Assembly (NCBI GenBank): GCA_000635015.1
Contig: JFMR01000045.1
Coordinates: forward strand, 248,001 to 312,000
Reading direction: 5' to 3'
Origin: Prochlorococcus sp. scB243_498I20
GTDB lineage: Bacteria > Cyanobacteriota > Cyanobacteriia > PCC-6307 > Cyanobiaceae
DNA: 64,000 nucleotides
This document shows, one piece after another, positions 7,896 to 16,693 of this stretch (its first letter is position 1; each line of letters starts with the position of its first letter). Position numbers and translations under genes: made by a program. The notes under the pieces were generated by a model. That model was not told where the DNA came from. It made no database searches and saw only the letters and a program-made list of their open reading frames with translations.

Positions 7896-8048
7896 TTAAG
7901 CAGCATCAGATATATTGTTATTCGTATCTTCAATCTTTTCAATCTCTTTAATCATTTCCTCTAGCCATAAAGTATTATCTTCTGATCTCTTTTTAAAATA
8001 AGAAATCTTAGGTTGATTGATTTCTAATGTCTCATAATCTCCACTCAT
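7896..8048 (-). CDS. Small acidic soluble protein (50 aa)
   Basis: ATG at 8048 preceded by AGGAAA at a suitable spacing. The product begins MSGDYETLEINQPKISYFKK, then an acidic helix (EEMIKEIEKIEDTNNN). No family recognised. The good ribosome-binding site favours a real gene. Confidence 0.5.
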   Translation of the reverse strand: MSGDYETLEINQPKISYFKKRSEDNTLWLEEMIKEIEKIEDTNNNISDAA

Positions 8049-8205
8049 AAAATTTTCCTAAATTTATAACCATTTAAATTTTAGTTAGTTTATTTATTAG
8101 TTTTACTAAGGGAAAAATAAGAAAAAATTAATTTATGGTTAATATGAACTAAGACAAATTAAATATTATTTATAAAAATATCGGAAACACTTAATTTACC
8201 TAATG

Positions 8206-8439
8206 CTAACCACCAGTACAGAAACGAACCGCATCAGCTGTTTGCGAACCAGTCGCTTTCATTTCTTCAACACATTCATTAAAGAACTTTGATTCTTTTT
8301 TTAATGAGCAAAAGCTTAGTGCAATAGCTACTAAGGCAACAGCTGATACAACTGCTGATCCTAGTTGTATCACTCCGTAAGCAAGCATAGCTTTATTCTT
8401 TTTAAAATCTTTTTTTGTATCTTTCTTTTTATCAGACAT
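8206..8439 (-). CDS. Small membrane protein, paralog of the 18.3-kb gene
   Basis: 77 residues: a Lys/Asp-rich cytosolic N-terminus (about 1-16), a membrane helix (about 27-48), then a polar tail with two Cys. Layout and the GVIQ sequence before the helix match the product at 18289-18528. Function unknown. The 299-bp gap beyond its start (8440-8738) holds no recognisable gene. Confidence 0.6.
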   Translation of the reverse strand: MSDKKKDTKKDFKKNKAMLAYGVIQLGSAVVSAVALVAIALSFCSLKKESKFFNECVEEMKATGSQTADAVRFCTGG

Positions 8440-8738
8440 TATTTTTAAATTCTTAGCTTATTATATTCAACTAAATAACTAGACTCCACATATAGAAAAG
8501 GTAAGTTATAAAGTTAAATGTTAAATGTATATTGTTATTACCATAACCAAATTCTGAAGAGTAAAAGCTCAAACTAAAAATAAGAAAAAGTGATGAGAAA
8601 ATTAATTAAAAATTTATTTGAAATTAATTATTTTATGATTGGTTTTTGAAAATAATTTAATTTCTGAAAGATAACGTTTTCTTAAATTATTTTTAAATTT
8701 CATATGACATAAATATAGATAATAATTGAATAATCTTA

Positions 8739-9140
8739 ATGCATATTGATGATGCAGTGTTTTTAGAGGATTTATGCCCTAAGCTCAAATTAAGATTTTG
8801 GCGAAAGTCTATTCATACATTTACGAGCAAAAGATGCATATATTGCGGAAAGCCTTCAGAATCTATTGATCATATATTGCCACGAAGTAAAGGAGGTTTA
8901 AACTTAACAGAAAATTGTGTTCCAGCTTGTCTTTCATGCAATGGAGACAAATCAGATGAGAATGTTTTTGATTGGTATAGAAAGAAAAAATTTTATGATC
9001 CTAGAAGAGCTATGGCTATTAGAGCATGGTTAGATGGAGACTTAATATTATCTATAAGATTATTACAATGGGCTAATCAAGAAATTAAGGAAAATAAAGC
9101 AAATTTTGAACAAGAAGAATTAAATCTAGATGCTGCTTAA
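8739..9140 (+). CDS. HNH endonuclease family protein
   Basis: 133 residues. A zinc-site CIYCG (C33, C36) is followed by DHILPRSKGG (catalytic DH 44-45) and CLSCNGDK (C64, C67), the four-Cys HNH arrangement. The C-terminal half is helical. Such proteins are common in cyanobacteria as stand-alone nucleases of unknown role. No intron or intein flanks are visible, so a homing role is not supported. Confidence 0.85.
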   Translation: MHIDDAVFLEDLCPKLKLRFWRKSIHTFTSKRCIYCGKPSESIDHILPRSKGGLNLTENCVPACLSCNGDKSDENVFDWYRKKKFYDPRRAMAIRAWLDGDLILSIRLLQWANQEIKENKANFEQEELNLDAA

Positions 9141-9160
9141 CTAGAAAATTTGAGGGAAAT

Positions 9161-9376
9161 TTGAGGGGACGCTTATTAAAAACAATACTTTTGTTAGGTT
9201 CAATTTTTGTTTTTTTTATTTGTTTTAATCCAATTTCAAGAATTTATATTGCTGATTACCTGGAGAAGATATCGTTATTTTTATTCAGAACAATAAGTGA
9301 AAAAGATTTAAATGATTGGTATGAAAAAAGAGATAAATATGAATTACTTGATAAATTAAGCGGGCCTTCTTATTGA
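9161..9376 (+). CDS. Small membrane-anchored protein, paralog A
   Basis: 71 residues with an N-terminal membrane helix, then NPISRIYIADYLEKISLFLF and EKRDKYELLDKL. It is strongly similar to 21109-21321, including at DNA level from 9231 to 9360. The frame opens with TTG in GAGGGGACGCTTATTAAA, which looks like a mutated ATGAAACGCTTA start. Function unknown. Confidence 0.6.
   Translation: MRGRLLKTILLLGSIFVFFICFNPISRIYIADYLEKISLFLFRTISEKDLNDWYEKRDKYELLDKLSGPSY
9231..9360 (+). repeat. Direct repeat, left copy
   Basis: About 130 bp mostly identical to 21176-21305 in the same orientation. It lies within the paralogous small membrane-protein genes. The two copies bracket the phosphonate cluster, so they could recombine to delete about 12 kb. 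Confidence 0.6.
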
Positions 9377-9471
9377 TAGATAAACAAAAAATATAAACGG
9401 TTTTTTTAAACTAAAAAATATGCAATTAAATCTGAAAAAAGTTTTATTAATCAATCTATTTGTGCTTACTG

Positions 9472-9521
9472 CTTAAATGAAATTTAACAAGATTAGAAAT
9501 TACTTAACCAAACCTTATATA
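9472..9521 (+). promoter_or_regulatory. Candidate Pho boxes before the aminoethylphosphonate-type transporter
   Basis: CTTAAATG-AAA-TTTAACAA at 9472-9490 and CTTAACCA-AAC-CTTATATA at 9503-9521 match the tandem 8+3 bp cyanobacterial Pho-box pattern. They lie 68 bp before the binding-protein start. This predicts phosphate-starvation control by PhoB. Confidence 0.6.
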
Positions 9522-9589
9522 GAATTTATATTTTTCTTTAAAACAAAAATCATACAATTTTGCATATTGAAATTAGTAATACAAACTAA

Positions 9590-10642
9590 ATGAAAAAGTT
9601 ATTTTCTTTTGTAATGGGGGCAGCTGTTATAGGAACAGCACTTGCACCTTCAGCAAATGCATGGTGGTGGGGTAAAAAAGGTTCTGAAAAGGCTTCAATT
9701 ACTGTTTATACTGCTCTAGAAGATGACCAAATACCAAATTATCTAAAATCCTTTGAGAGAGATTACCCTAATATAGAAGTTAATATTGTTAGGGACTCAA
9801 CAGGTATAGTTACTGCGAAATTATTGGCTGAGGCTGAAAACCCACAGGCAGATGTGGTTTGGGGTTTAGCTGCTTCAAGTTTATTAGTAGCTAATGATAG
9901 AGGTTTGATTCAAGGTTATGCTCCAAAAGGCCTTTCGAATGTTAAACCAAGCTTTAGGGATCCTGCAAAAAACCCTTCATGGGTTGGAATTGATTCTTGG
10001 ATTTCTGCTTTTTGTGTTAATAAAATTGAGGCTCAAAAAAACGGGCTATCAATACCTAAATCTTGGGCAGATTTAACAAAACCAGAATACAAAGGTCACA
10101 TAGTTATGTCTAACCCTGCTTCCTCTGGAACAGGTTATTTGTCAGTAGCTTCAAGATTACAAAATTTACCTTCTGAAGAGGATGGTTGGAATTACCTTGA
10201 TGCACTTCATGAAAATATTGCTCAGTATATGCATTCTGGATCTAAGCCTTGTAAGGCTGCAGGTAAAGGAGAGTATCCAATAGGGGTTTCATTTGGTTAC
10301 AGAGCTGTAAAACAGGTAAATATGGGGCAACCAATTGAGGCTGTTTTTCCTAAGGAAGGTTCTGGATGGGATGTAGAAGCTAATGCCCTTATCAAAAAAG
10401 ATAAAATAAAACCTGCTGCTAAGACTTTTCTTGATTGGGCAATTTCTCCTGAAGTCTCAAGAGAATATGCAAAAAGTTTTGCAATAACAGCTGTTGAAAC
10501 TGATGTTCCGCTTCCTAAAGGTTTCCCTTCTAATCCAGAGAAACAGCTCGCAAAAAATGACTTACAATGGGCTGCTGTAAATAGGGAGAGAATACTAGCA
10601 GAGTGGGCAAAACGCTATGATGGCAAATCTGCTCCTAAGTAA
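9590..10642 (+). CDS. 2-aminoethylphosphonate-type ABC transporter binding protein
   Basis: 350 residues with a signal peptide ending at SANAWWW. The body is a type-II periplasmic binding protein of the iron(III)/2-aminoethylphosphonate family ([45 protein letters not shown]). The neighbours (ATPase, fused permease, phosphonatase-like HAD, FAD oxidase) fit the phosphonate subgroup better than iron. The Tyr cluster typical of FutA/FbpA iron sites is not evident to me. First gene of the cluster, behind Pho boxes, with a hairpin after it. Confidence 0.75.
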   Translation: MKKLFSFVMGAAVIGTALAPSANAWWWGKKGSEKASITVYTALEDDQIPNYLKSFERDYPNIEVNIVRDSTGIVTAKLLAEAENPQADVVWGLAASSLLVANDRGLIQGYAPKGLSNVKPSFRDPAKNPSWVGIDSWISAFCVNKIEAQKNGLSIPKSWADLTKPEYKGHIVMSNPASSGTGYLSVASRLQNLPSEEDGWNYLDALHENIAQYMHSGSKPCKAAGKGEYPIGVSFGYRAVKQVNMGQPIEAVFPKEGSGWDVEANALIKKDKIKPAAKTFLDWAISPEVSREYAKSFAITAVETDVPLPKGFPSNPEKQLAKNDLQWAAVNRERILAEWAKRYDGKSAPK

Positions 10643-10661
10643 AAATTAAAAGCATATAAAT

Positions 10662-10692
10662 AAATTCCATGAATTAGCAATTCATGGAATTT
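10662..10692 (+). terminator. 12-bp perfect inverted repeat (attenuator) after binding protein
   Basis: AAATTCCATGAA, loop TTAGCAA, TTCATGGAATTT. It has no long T-run, so it is more likely an mRNA-stabilising or partial attenuation hairpin than a full terminator. It would let the binding protein be made in excess over the ATPase and permease. Confidence 0.65.
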
Positions 10693-10723
10693 ATCATCTA
10701 GATGAATAATTATTTTAAATTTA

Positions 10724-11830
10724 ATGATTAAAAAAGAAGGAAGTTTTAAATATTTAGAAATCAAAAATATCAGTAAAAACTTTGGGGAAACATTCGTTTT
10801 GAAAAATATTCACTTGGATGTTTTTAAGGGAGAATTTTTATGTTTATTAGGACCAAGTGGTTGTGGAAAAACAACTCTGCTAAGAATAATTTCTGGCTTA
10901 GAGAGACAAACAAATGGCGATATTGTTCAAGATGGGCTTTTAATTTCTAATTCCCCCACTGAGAAAAGAGACTTTGGAATTGTTTTTCAGTCATATGCAT
11001 TATTTCCAAACCTTAATGCAAAACAAAATATAGCTTATGGTCTTGAAAATAAAAAAATAAATAAAAAAGAAATTGAAAAAAGAACTAATAATTTACTTCG
11101 TTTGGTTGGATTAGAAAAATATTCTGACCAATTTCCATCTCAATTATCTGGAGGTCAACAACAAAGAGTGGCTTTGGCGAGAGCCATGGCATTATCTCCT
11201 GGTTTACTTTTATTAGATGAACCTCTTTCAGCCCTAGATGCTCAAGTTAGATCAAAATTAAGAAATGAAATTAAACTAATACAAAAGAAACTTAATTTAA
11301 CTACTATCATGGTTACCCATGATCAAACTGAAGCTTTATCTATGGCAGATAGAGTTGTAGTCATGGAAAGAGGTCATATTGCTCAAATTGGAACACCTTT
11401 TGAATTGTATGAAAATCCAATTACACCGTTTGTTGCTGATTTCATAGGGAAGATGAATTTGTTAAAAGGTAAATATGATAAGAAAAATTGTGTTTTTTAT
11501 TATCTTAATAATAGATTTTTAATTTCACAGAATACAGAATATTCATTTTTAGAAAACTGCTTGCTTGGTATTAGACCTGAAGATATTGAAATTATTAAGT
11601 TCAGAAAAAATATAGAAAAGGAAGAAAATATTCTTAGAGTAAAAATAAAAGAAATTACTTATTTAGGAACAATTTTTAGATTAACAGTAGTTTTAGAATC
11701 TAAGCTAGAAGAAAATATTTTTGTAGACGTTATTTCTAATCAAGTGATCTCTAATAATTTAAAAATTGGAGATTTTATAGATATTAAATTAAAAAAAGAA
11801 AAAATTAAATTATTTGAAAGTAATTTATAA
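10724..11830 (+). CDS. ABC transporter ATPase (PhnT-like)
   Basis: 368 residues. Walker A GPSGCGKTT, Q-loop FQSYALFPN, signature LSGGQQQR and Walker B LLLLDEPLSALD are followed by the switch His in VTHDQ. The C-terminal third is a TOBE-type regulatory domain, as in PotA/FbpC/PhnT importers. It powers uptake with the permease just downstream, whose ATG lies four bases after its stop. Confidence 0.8.
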   Translation: MIKKEGSFKYLEIKNISKNFGETFVLKNIHLDVFKGEFLCLLGPSGCGKTTLLRIISGLERQTNGDIVQDGLLISNSPTEKRDFGIVFQSYALFPNLNAKQNIAYGLENKKINKKEIEKRTNNLLRLVGLEKYSDQFPSQLSGGQQQRVALARAMALSPGLLLLDEPLSALDAQVRSKLRNEIKLIQKKLNLTTIMVTHDQTEALSMADRVVVMERGHIAQIGTPFELYENPITPFVADFIGKMNLLKGKYDKKNCVFYYLNNRFLISQNTEYSFLENCLLGIRPEDIEIIKFRKNIEKEENILRVKIKEITYLGTIFRLTVVLESKLEENIFVDVISNQVISNNLKIGDFIDIKLKKEKIKLFESNL

Positions 11831-11834
11831 GTCA

Positions 11835-13574
11835 ATGTATTTTAAAAAAAATTTTAACAAAAGTTTTAACATCTTATTATTAAGAATTTTAATTATTTTT
11901 GTATTTATATTAGTTAGCTTTTTTATCATAATTCCTTTACTTCCATTATTCTTAAAAAGCTTTAGTGATAACAAAAATAATTTTATAGGATTAGAAAATT
12001 TTATAAACTATATTCAAAATCCATCCTTAACGCAATCCTTTATAAATAGCTTAAAGGTGGCAATTACTACGACTTTTTTTTCTGTATTAATTGGATTTAT
12101 TTATGCTTATGCTCTCACGAGGACAAGATTACCATTAAAAAAATTTTTCAATACTTTTAGCTTATTTTCTTTATATATTCCACCCCTGGCTGTTGCCATA
12201 GGTTTAATTTATATTTTTGGAAAACAAGGTTTAATTACTCAAGGATTTTTTGGGACTATTCCTGGATTTGATATAAATCTATATGGTTTTAATGGAATAA
12301 TTATAGGTGAAATTTTTTACTGCTTTCCTCAAGCTCTAATTATTCTTGTGTCAGCATTAAATCTTAGTGATCAAAGATTATATGAAGCAGCAGAATCTCT
12401 GAAAGCATCTCCACTTAGAAAATTCTTAACTATTACTTTACCCAATATCAAATATGGACTGATGAATTCATTTTTTATATGTTTTATTTTATCTTTTACG
12501 GATTTTGGAGTTCCTAAAGTTGTTGGGGGGAACTTTAATGTACTTGCTACAGATATTTATAAACAAGTTGTTGGTCAACAAAACTTTGCCATGGGAGCAA
12601 CTATTAGCATCTATCTTTTAGTACCCTCAATTTTGGCTTTTCTAATTGATAAAAATTTCCAAAAGAATGAAGCATCTCTAATTTCGGGAAAATCTATACC
12701 GTTTAAACCAAGGAAGAATCTGATAGTTGATTCAATAATGTTTATTTTTTGCAGTTTAATTTTGATTTTAGTAATTGGGGTCTTTTCATCTATAGTATTA
12801 GCCTCGCTAATAAAAATATGGCCATACGATATTTCTCTATCATTACAAAACTTTAGATTTTCTAATGTAGCTGGAAATGGTTATGAACCTTATTTTAATA
12901 CTGTTTTCATGTCAATTTATACTGCAATATTTGGGACTATATTTGTATTTTTTACAGCTTATTTAGTAGAAAAATTTAAACCATTAAAAAAAATAAGAAT
13001 GCTAATATACTTTTTTTCAACATTACCAATTGCAATTCCTGGCTTAGTACTTGGCTTATCCTATATTCTTTTTTTTAATAAACCTTCTTTCTCTGTACCC
13101 TTTTTAGATTTTCAAATATTTAATCCTTTCTCATTACTTTATGGAACAATGGGAATCCTTGTATTAGCTAATATCATACATTTTTTCACAGTGTGTTTTA
13201 TATCAGCAACAACAACTTTAAAACAAATTGATAAGGAATTTGAAGAGGTATCAGAGTCTTTAAAAGTTCCTTTTTATAAAACCTTTTTAAGAATAACGAT
13301 ACCATTATCACTCCCTACAATCTTAGAGATAGGAAGTTATTATTTTGTTAATTCAATGATAACTGTATCAGCTATTATTTTTCTCTACCCAGCAAAAATA
13401 CCAGTTTCATCTGTTTCAATTGTAAACATGGATGATGCAGGAGATACAGCATCAGCGGCTGCAATGTCTACTCTTATCGTTTTAACAAGTCTATTCGTAA
13501 GGTTAATTTATGAATTTACTTCTAGGAATGTTTCGAAAAAATCTTCTGTTTGGATTAATCCATTAGAAACTTAA
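11835..13574 (+). CDS. Fused ABC permease, two MetI domains (PhnU-like)
   Basis: About 579 residues, roughly twelve membrane helices. Two coupling loops are visible: EAAESLKASPLRKFLTITLP in the first half and EEVSESLKVPFYKTFLRITI in the second. Both permease halves are therefore in one chain, as in the 2-aminoethylphosphonate and Fe(III) importers. I prefer ATG 11835; a TTG at 11814 would overlap the ATPase gene. Confidence 0.8.
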   Translation: MYFKKNFNKSFNILLLRILIIFVFILVSFFIIIPLLPLFLKSFSDNKNNFIGLENFINYIQNPSLTQSFINSLKVAITTTFFSVLIGFIYAYALTRTRLPLKKFFNTFSLFSLYIPPLAVAIGLIYIFGKQGLITQGFFGTIPGFDINLYGFNGIIIGEIFYCFPQALIILVSALNLSDQRLYEAAESLKASPLRKFLTITLPNIKYGLMNSFFICFILSFTDFGVPKVVGGNFNVLATDIYKQVVGQQNFAMGATISIYLLVPSILAFLIDKNFQKNEASLISGKSIPFKPRKNLIVDSIMFIFCSLILILVIGVFSSIVLASLIKIWPYDISLSLQNFRFSNVAGNGYEPYFNTVFMSIYTAIFGTIFVFFTAYLVEKFKPLKKIRMLIYFFSTLPIAIPGLVLGLSYILFFNKPSFSVPFLDFQIFNPFSLLYGTMGILVLANIIHFFTVCFISATTTLKQIDKEFEEVSESLKVPFYKTFLRITIPLSLPTILEIGSYYFVNSMITVSAIIFLYPAKIPVSSVSIVNMDDAGDTASAAAMSTLIVLTSLFVRLIYEFTSRNVSKKSSVWINPLET

Positions 13575-13591
13575 ACACTACTTAAACTTAA

Positions 13592-14356
13592 ATGAATAAA
13601 ATCAATGTTATGAAGAAAAAAAATATGAAAATAAAACTTGTTATTTTTGATATGGCTGGCACTACTGTGAAGGATAAAAATGAAGTTACTGGATGTTTTT
13701 TAGAGGCCGCCTCAAGAACAGGTTTAAATACTAATAAAAATGAAGTTGATCGATTACATGGCATTCCAAAAAAGAAGGTCTTTCAATTATTATGGGAAGA
13801 GAGAATTGGTAAAGGTAGTAATAAATTTGAAACTTATGTGAATAAATCTTTTGAAACTTTTAAGGATATCTTAGAAAATCACTATTTATCTACTGATATT
13901 GAACCAACAGAAGGCTGTCTTGAGTTATTTAGATCCTTAAAAACAAAAAATATTTTTATTGGATTAAACACAGGTTTTTATAGAAAAGTAACAAACATAA
14001 TACTTAAAAATCTTGGATGGGATTTAGGACTTAATGATAATTATGTGGGAGGCTCATCTTCAATTATTGATGTATCAGTAACCCCTTCAGAAATTTATAA
14101 TAACGAAGGCCGTCCTTCTCCATATATGATTCAAAAGGCAATGTATGTTTTAGGAATTGATGATCCTAAATCAGTAGTTGTTATAGGTGATACCCCATCT
14201 GATTTGAAATCAGGAGTAAGTGCAGGCTGTTTAAAATCTTTTGCAGTCACAAATGGAACTCATTCAAAAGAACAGCTTGAGGCTTATAAAAATGATGGAC
14301 TTTTTTCTTCCTTAAATGAATTTTCATCTTACTTAAATCAATTTATTGATGTCTAA
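13592..14356 (+). CDS. Phosphonatase-like HAD hydrolase (PhnX-like)
   Basis: 254 residues. Motif I FDMAGTTVKD has Ala two after the nucleophile Asp, as in phosphonoacetaldehyde hydrolase rather than ordinary phosphatases. Other PhnX-like marks are LHGIPKKKV (possible Schiff-base Lys region), GRPSPYMIQKAMYVLG and VIGDTPSDLKSG. Phosphonoacetaldehyde hydrolase splits the C-P bond to acetaldehyde and phosphate. Whether a Lys is correctly placed needs an alignment. Its 3' end overlaps the FAD gene. Confidence 0.75.
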   Translation: MNKINVMKKKNMKIKLVIFDMAGTTVKDKNEVTGCFLEAASRTGLNTNKNEVDRLHGIPKKKVFQLLWEERIGKGSNKFETYVNKSFETFKDILENHYLSTDIEPTEGCLELFRSLKTKNIFIGLNTGFYRKVTNIILKNLGWDLGLNDNYVGGSSSIIDVSVTPSEIYNNEGRPSPYMIQKAMYVLGIDDPKSVVVIGDTPSDLKSGVSAGCLKSFAVTNGTHSKEQLEAYKNDGLFSSLNEFSSYLNQFIDV

Positions 14357-15494
14357 AAATTGTAAAACTGATATAGCTATTATTGGAGCAGGTATTGTAG
14401 GTCTTGCTCATGCATTGTCAGCTGCAAAAAGAGGTTTTAGTGTAAAAGTTTTTGAGAGAGAAGAAAAAGCTATTGGAGCTTCAATAAGAAACTTTGGAAT
14501 GATATGGCCAATTGGTCAACCTTTTGGAAAGCTATATAGTAGAGCTCTTAATTCTAGAAAAATATGGATTGAGACAGCCCAAAGCAGCGACTTTTTTTTA
14601 GATCAAGTTGGTTCAATTATTTTGGCATATAAAGAAGATGAATATCAGGTTATGAAAGAATATTGTGATTTGTCTAAGTTTAAAAATTCAAGTGCAGAAT
14701 TACTTTCAATAAAGCAAATCTTTAATCTTAGCCCTTATGTTTTAAGTAAAGGATTAATTGGAGGATTGTGGAGTCCTACTGAAATGATTGTTGATCCTAG
14801 AGAGGCAATTAAAAAGATTACAATTTTATTAAAGAATAAATATGGAGTTGAATTTAATTTTGGTACAACAGTTTCAAGTGTTGAGCCAAATTTAGTAGTT
14901 ACAAGTGATGGTAATAAGATTAATACAAAAAAAAGTATAATTTGTTCAGGAGCCGATTTTGAATCATTATTTCCTCAAGAATATAAGAAATTTCATACAA
15001 CCAAAAGCAAGCTTCAAATGTTAAGAACAATTAGTCAACCTAAAAACTTTAAGTTAGGACCTGCACTTTGTTCAGGTTTTACATTAACGCATTATGATTC
15101 TTTTGCTGAATGTTCATCAATTAATTCTTTAAAAGATAGATATAAAAAAGAGTTCCCTTTTGCAATTGAAAACGGAATACATATTATGATTTCTCAAAAT
15201 GGATTAGGTGAAATTATTTTGGGAGATTCTCATGAGTATGGATTAACTTTTGATCCTTTTAATAATGAAGAAATAAATAAATTTATTGTCGATCAAGTTA
15301 AGAGTTTTATAAGTCTTCCTTCAATTGAGATAGCCTCAAGATGGAACGGAATATATCCTAAGTTAATTGGAGGAACTGAGTTAATAAAAGAAGTTGATGA
15401 TTCAATCCTAATAGTCAATTGTTTGGGTGGTGCTGGAATGACCCAATCATTTGGACTCGCAGAAGAAATAGCTGAAGAATATTTAAATTTTTAG
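14349..15494 (+). CDS. FAD-dependent amine oxidoreductase of phosphonate clusters
   Basis: About 381 residues with an N-terminal Rossmann FAD motif, IIGAGIVGLAHALSAAKRG, and a glycine/DAO-type C-terminus (NCLGGAGMTQSFGLA). FAD oxidoreductases of this neighbourhood type oxidatively deaminate 2-aminoethylphosphonate or its N-methyl form to phosphonoacetaldehyde, replacing the PhnW transaminase. No phnW is present here, which fits. ATG 14349 is chosen (TTG 14346 is adjacent); it overlaps the HAD gene by eight bases. Confidence 0.75.
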   Translation: MSKNCKTDIAIIGAGIVGLAHALSAAKRGFSVKVFEREEKAIGASIRNFGMIWPIGQPFGKLYSRALNSRKIWIETAQSSDFFLDQVGSIILAYKEDEYQVMKEYCDLSKFKNSSAELLSIKQIFNLSPYVLSKGLIGGLWSPTEMIVDPREAIKKITILLKNKYGVEFNFGTTVSSVEPNLVVTSDGNKINTKKSIICSGADFESLFPQEYKKFHTTKSKLQMLRTISQPKNFKLGPALCSGFTLTHYDSFAECSSINSLKDRYKKEFPFAIENGIHIMISQNGLGEIILGDSHEYGLTFDPFNNEEINKFIVDQVKSFISLPSIEIASRWNGIYPKLIGGTELIKEVDDSILIVNCLGGAGMTQSFGLAEEIAEEYLNF

Positions 15495-16069
15495 CTTAAA
15501 AAAATACTTTCAATTTTTGTAATAAAAAATTCCAATTCTAGGTTTTTAAAATTAGTATCTTTTACCTTTTCATCTAATTCTCTAACCAATAAAATTTCAT
15601 TAAAAAACTGATTTTTTTCAAAACTTTTTATTTCTTCCTTATTCATTTCACCTCCCTGAACCTTCAATGATGCTACTTAAGCTGATGAAAGTTTTGCAAA
15701 ATAAGAAGAATCTTTTGTACATAGGTATCTTTTGGCATCAACATGCATTCTTACGCAATTAAAAATTTTATCTGAGAAAAAGTCCTTAATAAATTCTGCA
15801 CCTATTTTTTCATGATCATTATATTTAGAATAGATATCTTGATCAAGAAGTAAATGACCTACATCGTGAAAAAGGGATGCGATAATGATTTCATCTGATA
15901 AACCGATATTTACCGCAGGAGTAGCGGATTGAAGCATATGATCTGAGACTGTTATTTCCTCACCTGCATATTGTTCTTTACCTTTCTGAGAAAATAAATA
16001 ATTAATCATTCTAAAGAATTCCTTTTTATCCTTTAAATTTATATTTTTCATCAAATTAAGATGTGCCAT
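15491..16069 (-). pseudogene. PhnZ-like HD oxygenase interrupted by a nonsense codon
   Basis: The first 130 residues carry the diiron HD ligands of phosphonate-operon HD proteins: H44, H68-D69, H72, H86 and H109, plus Tyr34 and nearby Glu. TAA at 15677-15679 then ends the frame. Beyond it the same frame stays open for about 60 codons with KVQGGEMNKEEIKSFEKNQF, matching KNSFQVQGGALNKEEINE of the intact homolog at 23725-24330. The lost segment would hold the last metal-ligand Asp. Probably a recent loss of function. Confidence 0.75.
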
Positions 16070-16125
16070 TTCCTTAAAATATATCTTATTAAAATAAAGG
16101 TTAATAATTTATATAATATGAAATA

Positions 16126-16680
16126 ATGAAATCAGACTCTGAATCCAGAAAAAATCATATTTTTTTTAAGAGAGAAATTTTTGAAACCACTAAAAACGTA
16201 AATTTAAAAATCGAACATTTAAAGCTAAATAATTCCTCCATAGGGAGATATGGTTCTATTGACCATAATGGATCAACAATGGTGATAGCTAAGAATGAAC
16301 AAGAAAAGATAATTGTTTTAAATCAATATAGATTTCCAGTTGAAGAATATATTTTAGAATTCCCATCAGGTACTATTAAAAATAATGAAAAGCCAATATC
16401 GACTATCAGAAGAGAACTCATAGAAGAGACTGGCTATTCTTCAAAAAGTTTCAAATATTTTGGAGAAATCTTTGAGTCGCCATCTTATTCTAATGAAAGA
16501 ATACATTTGTTTTTAGCTAACAATATTTTTAAAGAGGCTAATTTATTAGATAAGGATGATGATGAGGAAATCGAAGTTTTATTTTTTAGTAAAGAGAAAA
16601 TCAGAGATTTAATTTACTCTGGAGTAATAAAAGATTCAGCTACGATAGCCTTTTTTTTTAAAGTTTATGATTTAATCTAA
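16126..16680 (+). CDS. NUDIX hydrolase (ADP-ribose pyrophosphatase-like)
   Basis: 184 residues with a full Nudix box, GTIKNNEKPISTIRRELIEE followed by TGY, matching Gx5Ex7REUxEExGU. The preceding LNQYRFPVEEYILEFPSG resembles the ADP-ribose/ADP-sugar pyrophosphatase subgroup. Divergent from the HD relic across a 56-bp gap. A role in the phosphonate island is not evident from sequence. Confidence 0.8.
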   Translation: MKSDSESRKNHIFFKREIFETTKNVNLKIEHLKLNNSSIGRYGSIDHNGSTMVIAKNEQEKIIVLNQYRFPVEEYILEFPSGTIKNNEKPISTIRRELIEETGYSSKSFKYFGEIFESPSYSNERIHLFLANNIFKEANLLDKDDDEEIEVLFFSKEKIRDLIYSGVIKDSATIAFFFKVYDLI

Positions 16681-16693
16681 ATACTAATTTATT

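Noticed and set aside
9477..9593. 39-codon frame overlapping the binding-protein start by ATGA
   Set aside because: It spans the candidate Pho boxes and has no convincing composition; more likely promoter DNA open by chance.
9590..13574. Reading the first ABC system as an iron(III) importer (FutABC)
   Set aside because: Family overlap exists, but Pho boxes and adjacent phosphonatase-like and FAD oxidase genes point to phosphonate. Not excluded without binding data.
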